Origin: Paragorgia papillata
Taxonomy: Eukaryota; Cnidaria; Anthozoa; Scleralcyonacea; Coralliidae
DNA: 64,000 nucleotides
Direction of reading: 5' to 3'
Assembly: GCA_035771165.1 (NCBI GenBank)
Contig: JAWNZC010000344.1
Span: 1,033,501-1,097,500, forward strand
The stretch's first letter is position 1. Each line of letters opens with the position of its first letter. The notes below the pieces were generated by a model. The model was not told the origin of the DNA. It saw only the letters and a program-made list of their open reading frames with translations, and did not search any database. The position numbers and the translations under genes were made by a program. Positions 1 through 9,861 of the stretch are shown one piece after another.

Positions 1-278
1 AAACATTTCATCAGTTCGCAAGTCAAAGTCCTCATTGGAGTTAAAGACAACTCTTCCATTCCATGTCCCTGGAACAACACATCGCTCACATGAATAATAA
101 CCATATCTATCCCTAGGTATATATACTCTCCCCCACATTTAGTTATGGTAGGCACTTCACGAGGTGTTCCAAGTAGGGTTCGTGCATCTTTGGGTAGAGT
201 ATGCCCTTGTCTTCGAAGAATTTCTAAAAGTTCATTGACGGCAATGCGCTGACATTTATTTTTTGTTGCCCAGGAAGC
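1..278 (-). pseudogene. 3' part of a split transposase-like ORF
   Basis: On the minus strand this stretch is open from the TA at 279-280 and encodes a segment containing AVNELLEILRRQGHTLPKD followed by ARTLLGTPRE. This pattern (WA..N, LL.IL...G..LPKD.RTLL.TPR) is familiar from N-terminal regions of large transposase-like proteins in cnidarian genomes; I cannot name the family with certainty. The reading frame is continuous with the minus-strand ORF at 1966-2152 once the element at 281-1963 is removed and one TA copy is kept. The later part, near 1-110, reads less convincingly and may hold a further frame change. The gene runs off the left edge of the window. Confidence 0.55.
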
Positions 279-280
279 TA

Positions 281-542
281 CAATCCTGGCAAAAATTAGT
301 GTGGACAGCGTGTGCATAAATCTCTGTGTCTGTTATTTCCCTTGTTATCTTGCACAAATAGGCCCCTTGGCCCCCACCCCCCCTTTCAATGTTGATAAAT
401 GAATGAACTGGACTTGATAAAAATGTATTGTGAGATGCAACATTGAAAAGGGGGCCGGGGGGCGGAATGGGGGAAAAGAATATGTATGAACATTAATTTG
501 TTTGTTTAGAGTGGACTGTCCACATAATTTTGGCCAGGATTG
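281..542 (+). repeat. Terminal direct repeat / MITE unit, left copy
   Basis: The unit of about 262 bp begins CAATCCTGGCAAAAATTAG and ends with its approximate inverse. It contains a G-rich stretch (GGGGGCCGGGG near 450) and a C-rich stretch near 370-386. It is about 95% identical by eye to 1701-1963 and lies in the same orientation. On its own it has the hallmarks of a TA-target MITE. Confidence 0.75.
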
Positions 543-848
543 TCTGAGAAAAAAACAAGATAAAACATTTGGAAATTTCTCTTATCACAAGGCTTCCGAT
601 GTAATATTTCAAACGTGACAATGGCTTTCTTGAACAAATTCACTGTTTAGTGAGCTTTAACAGCAAATCTGTAGGATAAGAAGTTTTTGTAGTGACGGTC
701 TTTTCAGGTCGCATTTTTTGGTCTTAACAACTTAATGACTATTTTGTGCTCGTTTACTTTTCTGCTGATGACTTTGGTTTAAGTTGCTAATTAATTCCGT
801 CACCAATTGCCCCTGTCAAAGCAGTAGAATTGCGCTATCATATTACAA

Positions 849-1111
849 GATATTGAATGTACTCAACATCGAATACCGGCGCGATCCCCTGACTTAAATC
901 CAATCGAAAATATTTTCCATATCGTAAAAAAACAGCTAGAAGAAGAAGCGATCATTTGCGTATAACAAATGAGCCATTTCAGGCTTTTCAGGACAGAGTC
1001 TTTCGGTGTTTGGATAACTTGAGTGTTGACCTCATTGACCGCACAATCCAACGTATGCCTAAGCGCATTGCAACTATATTAAGTCGGAAAGGAATAAAGC
1101 TGAAATACTAA
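849..1111 (+). pseudogene. Tc1-type transposase C-terminal fragment
   Basis: The plus strand encodes the C-terminal end of a DDE Tc1/mariner transposase. The hallmark RSPDLNPIEN lies near 882-911, with the last catalytic acidic residue of the DDE triad inside it, followed by a helical tail that ends at TAA 1109-1111. The frame breaks once near 957-963, where GTATAA supplies a stop, and resumes one step away. The catalytic D-D part and the DNA-binding N-terminus are absent, so this is a relic. It sits between the two MITE units of the composite element. The minus-strand ORF over the same bases is a shadow. Confidence 0.8.
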
Positions 1112-1700
1112 ATTAATGTAAATTGTTACTCCGATCCCGTCTGTTTAAGTAAGTTACGCGTACGTAACAACGCCATGTACTCTTATAAATATTTTCTGAA
1201 CGTTAATTATTTTATTTACTTGAGTTGTGGGATAAATAAATTCAACGGTACACAGCTGTGTACTGTGATAGTAAAATGAATTGCTTGTGTATTATTTAAA
1301 CAAACGGTGCACAAATGTGTACCGTCGAACTTCCGGCCGACCTCAGTGATCCATTAAACTATTAAAAACGTCATTAGCTACGTAACCATAATGTCTCGCA
1401 TGTAATGTTGATAGGATATAAGCTCTTTGCATAGCTTCATTTCTATTTCAATATATAGTCTCATTATTACACGCCGGTTCGTTTAATCAAACACCTTCGT
1501 TCTAATAGATGTCACTGCTGACAGCATAAATACCACTTAACATTGAAAACAATAGGCCTCTTTTATCACAAATAAATAAGATAGAAAGAACATGAACATA
1601 CACCTTATGATCTCTGTTAAACAAACAACCCTATTATGCGCCGTCTTAGGTCAATTATAAACGCTTAAATTTGGCATTTCTACTCAGTCATATTTTCAGA

Positions 1701-1963
1701 CAATCCTGGCAAAAATTAGTGTGGACAGCGCGTGCATAAATCTCTGTGTCTGGTATTTTCCTTGTTATCTTGCAAAAATAGGCCCCTTGGCCCCCGTCCC
1801 CCCTTTCAATGTTGATAAATGAATGAACTGGACTTGATAAAAATGTATTGTGAGATGCAACATTGAAAAGGGGGCCGGGGGGGTGGAATGGGGCAAAAGA
1901 ATATGTATGAACATTAATTTGTTTGTTTAGAGTGGATTGTCCACATAATTTTGTCCAGGATTG
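1701..1963 (+). repeat. Terminal direct repeat / MITE unit, right copy
   Basis: This is the second copy of the unit at 281-542, in the same orientation, with scattered substitutions (for example GCGCGTGC versus GCGTGTGC near the start). Its outer end abuts the TA at 1964-1965 and interrupts the minus-strand transposase-like ORF. Confidence 0.75.
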
Positions 1964-1965
1964 TA

Positions 1966-2152
1966 GTTCTTGGGGCAATGTCAATGGTATTTCAGATACA
2001 TGTTCACTATCACTTTCTAGAACATCTGAATTACAGTCTTCAGGGCTTATTGAATCTATATCAAAATCAATGCTATGATTGCTATCTGAAGCAACATTGC
2101 CGCATTGATCAGATGTTGTGCAATCCCCCTTGAATACAGTTTGCCTCGACAT
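1966..2152 (-). pseudogene. 5' part of the split transposase-like ORF
   Basis: The minus-strand ORF starts at an ATG at 2152 (MSRQTVFKGD) and runs through an acidic, Ser-rich, low-complexity segment (SDSNHSIDFDIDSISPED) to PLTLPQEL, where the TA-flanked element enters. Reading on into the element would give a chimeric tail ending near 1688. The in-frame continuation lies at 278-1. Acidic leaders of this kind are common before the conserved N-terminal block of plant- and cnidarian-type transposases, but function is not established here. Confidence 0.5.
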
Positions 2153-2164
2153 CACTATTATCAC

Positions 2165-2714
2165 TATGAGACTCCGCCAGCTGGCTTGCTTTCAGCACTG
2201 AATTTCCTATAGTTTCTCCAATAAGCCATAAGTTATCAATCTGCTACAAATGCCAAAATGCACGAGTATATTGAAGTCACATCCACTTAAAACACTAATT
2301 TTCCTTATTCCCTTTCCAAAATATTAATTTGAATAGACGAATAAAAGCAAATATTAAATTAAGATAGAGGGAAGCCATTTTTTGGCTTCTCCTTCATACA
2401 GAAACTCAAACTATACACGTGTATTGTCTAAAAAATATAAAATATTTATAGGACAACTTCAACAAACACGAGGAAGTAACAAACAAGCCAAAAGATGGGA
2501 AATAATCATGGCTTGACAAGATATTCAATAGGTAAAATTAATTTATCCAGCTTATACTTCTGTTCTGACTGCTTGACAAGAAATCACTGGTCACCACTTA
2601 TAAACACGATCGAAAATGTTTATTTTCATGATTAATCGCAGGTGATTAAAGCTATAATATTGAACAACAATGTCTAACTAACCTTTTCGGAGGTAGTCCA
2701 GTTGACACAGTTAT
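2165..2714. other. No recognisable gene
   Basis: This is AT-rich sequence between the start of the split ORF and the LINE fragment. It holds no long ORF and no recognised repeat, although the sequence GCTTGACAAGA occurs twice (about 2511 and 2571). Confidence 0.5.
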
Positions 2715-4200
2715 CTTAACAATCCAAATCCAATAGAAAATATTCGAAAACAAAACAGATCTTTGGAAATCAGAAATCAGATAATGCTGTCGGTTCTGCA
2801 TTCCATTGGAAAAAATTTAGATAATAACATCCAAACCGGTCCTTTATATATGGATTTCGCAAAGGCCTTTGACTCAGTGGACCATGCCATTCTGTTCAAT
2901 AAACTTCAAGCCTATGGAGTGGCAGGGTGTCTTCATGATTGGTTTAAGAACTACCTACAAGATCGACAGCAAAGGGTAGTTGTGGATGGTATTGTCTCCA
3001 GATGGGCTCCTGTAATCTCAGGAGTGCCTCAAGGAGCCTTCTCGGACCTCTACTCTTTACTATATTTATCAACGACCTACCAAGTGTCTTGCCTACTGGA
3101 AATATGTCAGCACTTTACGCGGATGACACCAAGCTATACAGGAAAATCTCGTCACCAACAGACGTAGAAAATCTGCAGCAAGCCGTGGATAACCTTCACT
3201 CCTGGAGTATTCATAATAATATTAGTTTTAAAGCATCTAAGTGCGAGGTTTTAACAATAACACGTAAAAAGAACCCATTAATCTATGATTATCATCTCGG
3301 TAATATAGTTTTAAAACGTGTAACTGAGGAGAAAGATCTCGGCGTAATGGTTACTAGTAAATTAACATGGGATTCTCATGTACACATGGTTACTACAAAA
3401 GCTAACAGGTTACTTGGCTTGCTGCGACGTACTTGTTTTATGATGACTGACGTTAATGTTAGAAGAACCCTGTATTTGGCTCTAGTGAAGTTTCAAATGA
3501 GCTTCGCAACTCAAGTATGGTCTCCCAGTCAATCAAATCTAAAGATGAAGCTTGAAAGAATACAGAGAAGAGCCACACGTTGGATCTTACAAGTTAAGCA
3601 AGGAGAACTATCATACAAAGAGAGACTCTTTAAACTGGATCTGTTGCCGCTAACATATGATCGTGAGGTTAAAGATTTAGTGTATCTTTATAAGGCCTTA
3701 TATGGCTATATTGACATGGATATAACTTTTGTTAAGAGGGTAAATCATGGTCGGACTCGACGATCACAGACTCATTTAGTTACTCCATTTTGTAAAACGA
3801 CGTCTTATCAATCGCCGTTTTTTAACCGGACTGTCAAATTGTGGAATCGTATATGTACATTAGCGAGCCCTAGTAGCCTTGAAAATATTAGATCATTTAA
3901 GCTCTCAATTGATAAAGTATATAAAGAACAGTTAGATAGTGTTTCATCCAGAACGGACATGTTCGTGGAGTCTTATCCGTGGTTGTGGCTGTCATTGGCA
4001 GCAATAGATAAGTAATAACCTGTGTGTAGAAAAACCTATTATTATTTCAGTATATTTCTTACTTGGGGTGGTGCCTTGCATGGGACTTTTGTCCCGTTCG
4101 CACTTCTACCTATTGGTCTGCTGTTTATTTCATTACTATTGTACATATTTTGTATATATATATTTTTTTGCATGATCAATAAAGCTGTTAAAAAAAAAAA
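2715..4200 (+). mobile_element. 5'-truncated non-LTR retrotransposon (Jockey/CR1 group)
   Basis: The fragment keeps most of a reverse transcriptase, a 3' UTR of roughly 185 bp, an AATAAA at 4178-4183 and a poly(A) run at 4190-4200. This is the usual form of a 5'-truncated LINE copy. The 5' boundary is set near 2715-2760, where RT similarity begins. Target-site duplications were not identified. Confidence 0.8.
2763..4015 (+). pseudogene. LINE reverse transcriptase, frameshifted
   Basis: The first frame (2763-3035 or so) carries MDFAKAFDSVDH (RT motif A) and the start of the SGVPQG motif B region. The second frame (to stop 4013-4015) carries GPLLFTIFINDL, the catalytic YADD in SALYADDTKLY (motif C), the KCEVL and LGVMV blocks, and the C-terminal thumb with QRRATRWI and a WNRI motif. 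The join near 3035 needs a one-base shift, so the copy is dead. The order and spacing fit the Jockey/CR1/L2 superfamily, which copies its RNA at a nicked chromosomal target. The endonuclease domain is missing through 5' truncation. Confidence 0.85.
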
Positions 4201-4734
4201 ATTCCAAAAAAACCCCAGCTTCGATTGCTTCGACCACGCTTCGACAATTGACGACAAATTACTTTTGGCGCGGGACTGGGGCCGAATATGTACAGAACTG
4301 CAAAGCTGCAGTGGCGGATCAAAATTTCTGATTGGTTGAGCCACAGGCGGACTTATGCAAAGACAGTACCCTTCTGGCATAATGATCCTTATCAGCTGAT
4401 TGGTTGAAGTTTGATCCGAAGATTAAGTTGAAGTTTGATCCGAATCCGAAAGATTGGTAATCGACACTAAACGTTTGTGTGTTGCCAAAATATAGAATAT
4501 ACGATATCTTACATTTCGAGCGAATTAGACATTTGTATGCATAAACAAAGGAATTATTTAACAATGTAATCGTGTTGTGCTGTGGCGTAGCAAATGTCGG
4601 TAGAAATACTGATAAATAGCTAGCTTTTGCATGGTATACTCCCGAAGTGGTGTGTAAGATCTCTTGCGTTCGAAGGACCTTCCCTGAAACGGCAGACCCC
4701 TTATGAACACACTACTTCGGATAGTGATTCGAGT
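4201..4734. other. Intergenic, no recognised gene
   Basis: No convincing ORF is present. The phrase GAAGTTTGATCCGAA occurs twice near 4407 and 4429. Small ORFs here on both strands lack composition or motif support. Confidence 0.45.
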
Positions 4735-5215
4735 GATCTGAAATTCAGACAAGTAGACAACGTCCAATTTATAGATAAAACGTCGAATCAACGTCAAGGT
4801 AGCGTCTGTTTATCGACGTCGATGACAACAACAGTAAATCGACGTAGACATAACGTCTGTTTATCGACGTTGATAACAACAACAGTAAATCAACGTCGAT
4901 AACAAAGAGCAGTAAATCGACGTCGATGCAACGTCTGTTTATCGACGTCGATAACAACAACAGTAAATCAACGTTGATGTAACGTCTGTTTATCGACGTC
5001 GATAACAACAACAGTAAATCGACGTCGTGGCAACGTCTGTTTATCGACGTCGATGCATCACCAACAAATCGACGTCAAAACGTCTGTCACTGACGTCGAT
5101 ACAACGTCGGTAAAATCGACGTCGAAACTTGGTTGATATTAGGTTGATCGACGTCGCGACATAATTTCAACCCAAATTCGACGTCGAAACGACGTCATGT
5201 GCCCGCTGGGTTCTT
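4735..5215 (+). repeat. 51-bp minisatellite built on the CGACGTCG palindrome
   Basis: The block GTCTGTTTATCGACG recurs at about 4803, 4854, 4932, 4983 and 5034, giving a 51-bp period with one 78-bp step. Units carry the palindrome CGACGTCG and an ACAACAACAGTAAAT spacer. Decayed units continue to about 5170 and lead into GTGCCCGCTGGG at about 5200. That end is shared with 6688-6930 and looks like a transposon terminus. The short ORFs on both strands here are repeat translations. Confidence 0.8.
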
Positions 5216-5535
5216 TGTTTGGCAACAAATTAATATCAACCCGTTAATTTAGTCGGGTTTTTGAAGTAAAAAGACGTAATTTTTAGGTGAATTTTACCAT
5301 TTAACATGCTAAATTGTGTATTTGTTAATGTATTTTTACACAATGTTGTTTTTTTATACATTGGTTTGAGGGTGTTGATGTTTTTCTGTATAAAAATCCG
5401 TCAATTTCAACTCCTTTCGGCAGTTTAAAAAGACATGCTGCCATCTTGTTTTTCCTCAACTAGCAGGATATGAGCTGATAGCCTGGTAGTAGGGAACCAA
5501 TCAGATTACGCAAAAGCTCATATCCGATAGCATGA

Positions 5536-6185
5536 TATATAATAATTGTTTATATCACTCGATGAGATATGATTGAGCAAGATGTCGAGATTTATTAAAG
5601 TGCTTATGAAACGAAAATTAAGTTTGTCTTATTTGAAAGTACTTTTAAAATGACAAAGTAACATCTTTTGCCGTTTTTTGTTTCATTGCTTCGTTGTTGA
5701 GATATTTCAGTTTGTTTTATATGTGAAACTAACCAGTGACATCACAACGTGCATAATGACTTACTGGGAAAGGTTATATATCTTTGCTATTATTAAACGA
5801 AATCAGTTGAGAATGTATACTTTTGTTGTTGTAAGGGAAGAACACACACACAACTGCTTCGAAGTGATTCCGTCTGATAATAGCAAATATATATAACCTT
5901 TCCCGGTAAGTCATTATGCACGTCGTGACGTCACTGGTTAGTTTCGCTTATAAAACAAACTGTGATATCTTAAAAACAAAGTAAGGAAACAAAAAACTGC
6001 AAAAGGTGTTACTTTGTCATTTTAAAAGTACTTTCAAATAAGACAAACTTAATTTTCGTTTCATAAACACTTTAAAGCCAAGGCTTGTATTATGTTCCGA
6101 ACTCGGTATTACAAGCCTTGGCTTTAGATGTAATAATTCTCGATATCATGCTCAATCTCGTCGAATAATATAAATAATTGTAACT
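5536..6185. repeat. Large foldback inverted repeat
   Basis: The arms at about 5540-5795 and 5878-6180 are imperfect inverse copies. For example, AAGTACTTTTAAAATGACAA near 5638 is matched by the reverse complement near 6020. The loop is about 90 bp. A second short palindrome (AAGCCAAGGCTTGTA and its inverse, 6076-6126) interrupts the right arm. No transposase is present, so this is best called a foldback or MITE-like element. A CRE-like TGACGTCA occurs in the right arm near 5927. Confidence 0.75.
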
Positions 6186-6687
6186 ACACCCGGGATATGG
6201 TACCCGAGATTCGGTCGGTTCAAAATCGCCACGACTCGAAGAAGTCGATGGCTTAGCCGTGAAAATCGAAGGTTGTGGATATGTATTTTGAAAAGCTGGA
6301 GGTTTTTGAGGAAGAAGGAGTATCGATCTTTCTGTGAGAAAGGTCAAAACGGCGATCGAACGGATTTTTGGTGGAAAAAATCTCACTCGATGTCAGAGCG
6401 ATGGAGGTGCGAGGGAGGGGGGTCGAACGCCGTTCGAAACTATCGGTCGCTACAAGTCCCTACTCACTAAAGGTAGACAACATGAGGGATGAAATGTCAA
6501 AAGTAAGTTTATTTTAATGATTTACGGAACTATAAGTTTAAAATACGGTGACATTTTCCAAGTTTATATAAATACAACAATATTAACAACTGTAAACCTA
6601 GTGTGAGGTTGAGGTGCCTGTGATAAGTTAACGAAGTGCATATTTGAAGTAATAATTAAGGTCTTCAAAAGATTTCTTGTTTGCAAA
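6186..6687. other. No recognisable gene
   Basis: Short ORFs occur on both strands, but none shows a domain or conserved motif that I recognise. The sequence is moderately AT-rich. Confidence 0.4.
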
Positions 6688-6930
6688 AAGCCGTATTGAC
6701 GAACAGATGGTAGGTCGACAATACAAACGTTGATTCAACATTGCGATTTCGATCAGGTGTAATTGCAACGTTGTTTCGACAGAAAAACAACTGACGCCAA
6801 TTCGACGTCAGTACAACGACGTCGAATTCGTGTTGAAATGAAGTCGACCGACGTCGTGACGGAAAATCCACCAGAATTCGACGTCGAAATTACGTCGTGT
6901 GCCCGCTGGGTACGTTCTCTGTTTGGGCAG
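6688..6930 (+). repeat. Second copy of the GACGTC / GTGCCCGCTGGG repeat end
   Basis: This stretch repeats GACGTC-rich sequence and ends in CGACGTCGAAATTACGTCG, then TGTGCCCGCTGGG, followed by TTCTCTGTTTGG. This closely matches 5170-5222 in the same orientation. The shared sharp end suggests two copies of the same mobile element terminus. Matching opposite ends (CCCAGCGGGC) were not found in the interval. Confidence 0.6.
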
Positions 6931-7162
6931 TGTATCTAACCTTAATATTTCGATTGTAGTAAGGAGAACTATGCCTTCTCGTGCTATTAAAAAATGTTTA
7001 CTACCATACAAAGATCAAGCCTAGAATCTTACGGCAAATATCGATTTTTTCTTCCTATACTTAGATATGGTCACCATATGCTGTACGCGTAATGTATTGT
7101 TGAAGAATGAAGGAATTATTTTAATTTGTAAAATAAACTTGGGCTGATAAATGTGATTAAGG

Positions 7163-7300
7163 TCAGGGTTAGGTTTAGGGTTAGTGGGGTTTTATAAGTA
7201 GGGTGGGTGGGATTAGGGTTGAGATTAATGTCAGGGTTGGGATTTGAAGGGTTGAAGTAAGGGTGGGTTAGGGTTAGGGTTAGGATTAGGGTTAGGTTTT
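7163..7300 (+). repeat. Interstitial telomere-like (TTAGGG) repeats
   Basis: Runs of GGGTTAGGGTTAGGG occur near 7268-7290, with degenerate variants (GGGTTAGG, GATTAGGG) from 7163. TTAGGG is the usual animal telomere unit. The tract is short and degenerate and sits between unrelated sequence, so it is interstitial rather than a chromosome end. Confidence 0.75.
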
Positions 7301-9700
7301 ATGAAGTGGATTTTAAGTTTTGAATTTTATGGGGGTGGGGGGTTAGTAATATAATTTATTTTTATTTTTTATTTTAATTATAATTAATTTTAATTTGTAG
7401 AATAAATCCTTCTGGAGAAGTCAAATATGTTTTTGTTGTGGTAAGGAGTCCAAATATGGGAATCCACTGACTTGTGCTTCCTTGAGATTGGAGTACGTAG
7501 ATCGACGCTGATGCCTAGTAGAATTTGGCACCGGTGACGATGAGGCGAGCTCCAATGACATGAGTTTGTTGGGTGATTCGTATTAAGATTTGTGAGAGTT
7601 TTCGTATCAAACGGAGATAATTTGGGGGAGCAATTGCATAACCCGGGTGCGGAAAAAGAGAGAAATGCCACGGACGAGATAAATGCCCAAGTCCGCTATC
7701 TCGACCGAGTCCCTGTTTTGAAAAAAACATCCGAGCTTTGAAAAAAAACAGGAGCCATGTTGTCGTCAGGTTCCAAGCATGGCCGGGAGAGCACGTTTCT
7801 AACCCGCTAGCAGGTACTGGAACGACGAGCCCGCGTATAATAAAAGAGGAGGGCCGCGAAGGAAGGCCCAAAGATGGTGGATATGGAATGGCGCGAAAAC
7901 GCGAAGGTGGAGATGATAATTGTCGGTACAGAGGTGGGAAATCGGCTAAAATTCCGAAGTATTAGATGTAAATTTCTGCTAGAAGTTGTGGTCGCTGTTC
8001 AATGTGAAATATGTCCTAGCGCATAGAGGTATTCGCTTGAGTTTGCTACAGTAGAAACTCCTCAAACTCGTGGATGAAATAACCAAGGAAAGGTTTACGT
8101 CAAATCAAACCGAACTGGTATTTTGATTTTAGTATGGTTCGATGCGCGTATATGTGGTCGTGGCTTGGCAATTTTCGTGAACTAAGCAGTCGCGCGAGAA
8201 CCTTTCCCGACAGCGTGTTTGCGTCGAATTCGCGCGAGGAAATATAGGCGCTTGAGAGTATTCTACATAAATAACTTTGTTCTCAATAAAATGTTATGTG
8301 AAAGATAGTTGAATTGACTTACTTTGATGGCTTGAGGTTTAAAACCGGCTGAAAGATTTGCGGATGATTTCCAGGGAGTTTACAGTGGTCCTCTCAACAA
8401 GATGGCTGTGAAAGAGAAGGCTTAGCAGGGGGTGAGGGCCACGTAGAAGGCTTATTTTACGCTATGTAATTTAATAGAGAGCTTAAGCAACAGACGTTTT
8501 ACAGCCACGGACGGCATTGTGATTCAATAGCATTTTTCATTCAAAACAATGATAATGAGCAATTTAAAATTCCAAGAGCAAAGAGAACGCCGTCGTCGTT
8601 CTACACAAGACGTCATTGAGAGCATTTTCACGTTCTTGAGACGACGGGAACTTCTAGAACGTTGAGGCCTGTCATCGTTGTTTTACTACAATGAGACATA
8701 CTTTTAAAGTAGACTGAAACTTGTATTTTAAGGGGGATAATTTCATAACATTACAATATAAAATAAAGGAATAAAGATGAAATTTAAGCTTATAAGCTAA
8801 CAATTTAGATATGTGATTATTCATAGCCTTTGTTTTGGGTAAAAAAGTATTTTCAAAGAATACGCGGTTCAGTAGTTCTGTATTGTATTCCTGTTCTTCT
8901 GGTCACCGTCCGTGTCTCAAAAACGCCTAATATACTTAAGCTCTCTAATATTACAGAGACTGAGAGACGGAAGGAAGTTAGCGTTGCTATGGAAATGGGA
9001 TATGGTGGATAGGTAGGTAATGGGATAGATGGTGGGATCCTAGAGGATAATTTTACTGTTCTGTTGTGTCCGTGTTGTTTACAAAGTTGGGGAAGATAAA
9101 CTTACAAGAGAGGGAGTAAACGATTTCATTTGAATGTAGGAGGTCGGAGAATCCTGGTATTTGGAAGGAAACACTTTGATAAGTAAAATGGAATTTATAA
9201 TAAAAGTGGAATCGACTAGAGGATATAATATATAGAATATAATGGACTAATAATCGGAGAAGTATTTACATAATATATATGTAGTACAGAATATAATGAA
9301 TTTGGAATGTTTGTCTATGCTGTCGAGGATAGTGACGAGGAGGAAGATCAGTCTGCTGTTCGTGTCCAAAAGTATCATTCATCGCTTCTGTGGGAGATGG
9401 TAGTTATTATAGACTGCCGAGTGTGCTATGGTGTGGACAATATGCCATTTACAGTATAATTGATTCACGACGACCCTGGTCGATGATGGTGGATAATATG
9501 TTTCATATTGTTGTAGTCACCAGAGATCTTTTGGTCTTAGTGTATTTCAGAGGTACATGTCCAGTTTGTTGACTATGCCAGTGGTAAAGGGAGTGATGTC
9601 TCAAATAGCTGTGGTAGATGGTGGTTCTGAGTTCTGTGGTTCATTGGCAGTTATAAACTGTAATCAAAGGTACAGTAGAGTCGCGATTACTTATCAGGTA
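7301..9700. other. Long stretch without recognisable genes
   Basis: No ORF with domain support was found on either strand. The interval mixes AT-rich sequence with a few GC-rich, CG-containing patches near 7780-8250. The short ORFs at 7515-7871 (minus), 7738-7965 (plus), 8830-9012 (plus) and 9390-9572 (plus) show no recognisable motif. The last few hundred bases may include the 3' UTR of the minus-strand LINE that follows. Confidence 0.45.
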
Positions 9701-9861
9701 CTGGTGAAATGATTGGGCTGCTGTTTCAGTCATCCAGGTAGGTGGCATTTTCTTGTTGATGATGTTTTGGCAGTTTGTTGTCTTGGTAGTAGAGGTTTGA
9801 CTGGAGGAGGTTCAAAGCGATCGAAGAGATCCGAACATGGGGTGGGTGGTGTGGTATGTGG

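Larger units (their letters stand above)
281..1963. mobile_element. TA-flanked composite Tc1/mariner-like element
   Basis: The 1,683-bp element is flanked by TA at 279-280 and 1964-1965. It begins CAATCCTGGC and ends CCAGGATTG, so its outer ends are short inverted repeats. Removing it with one TA restores the reading frame of the host ORF on both sides. Each end is made of a 262-263 bp unit repeated in the same orientation (281-542 and 1701-1963), and a Tc1-type transposase fragment lies between them. The inner junctions mirror each other (TCTGA at 543, TCAGA before 1701). Two MITE copies flanking an older transposon and moving as a block is one explanation. Confidence 0.75.

Noticed and set aside
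863..1051. 62-codon minus-strand ORF
   Set aside because: It is the antisense shadow of the Tc1 transposase fragment, which carries the real motif SPDLNPIEN on the plus strand.
7163..7300. True chromosome end
   Set aside because: The TTAGGG tract is short, degenerate and followed on both sides by long unrelated sequence.
7738..7965. Possible basic host protein exon
   Set aside because: No recognisable domain, no splice or promoter support, and overlapping minus-strand ORFs of similar length.
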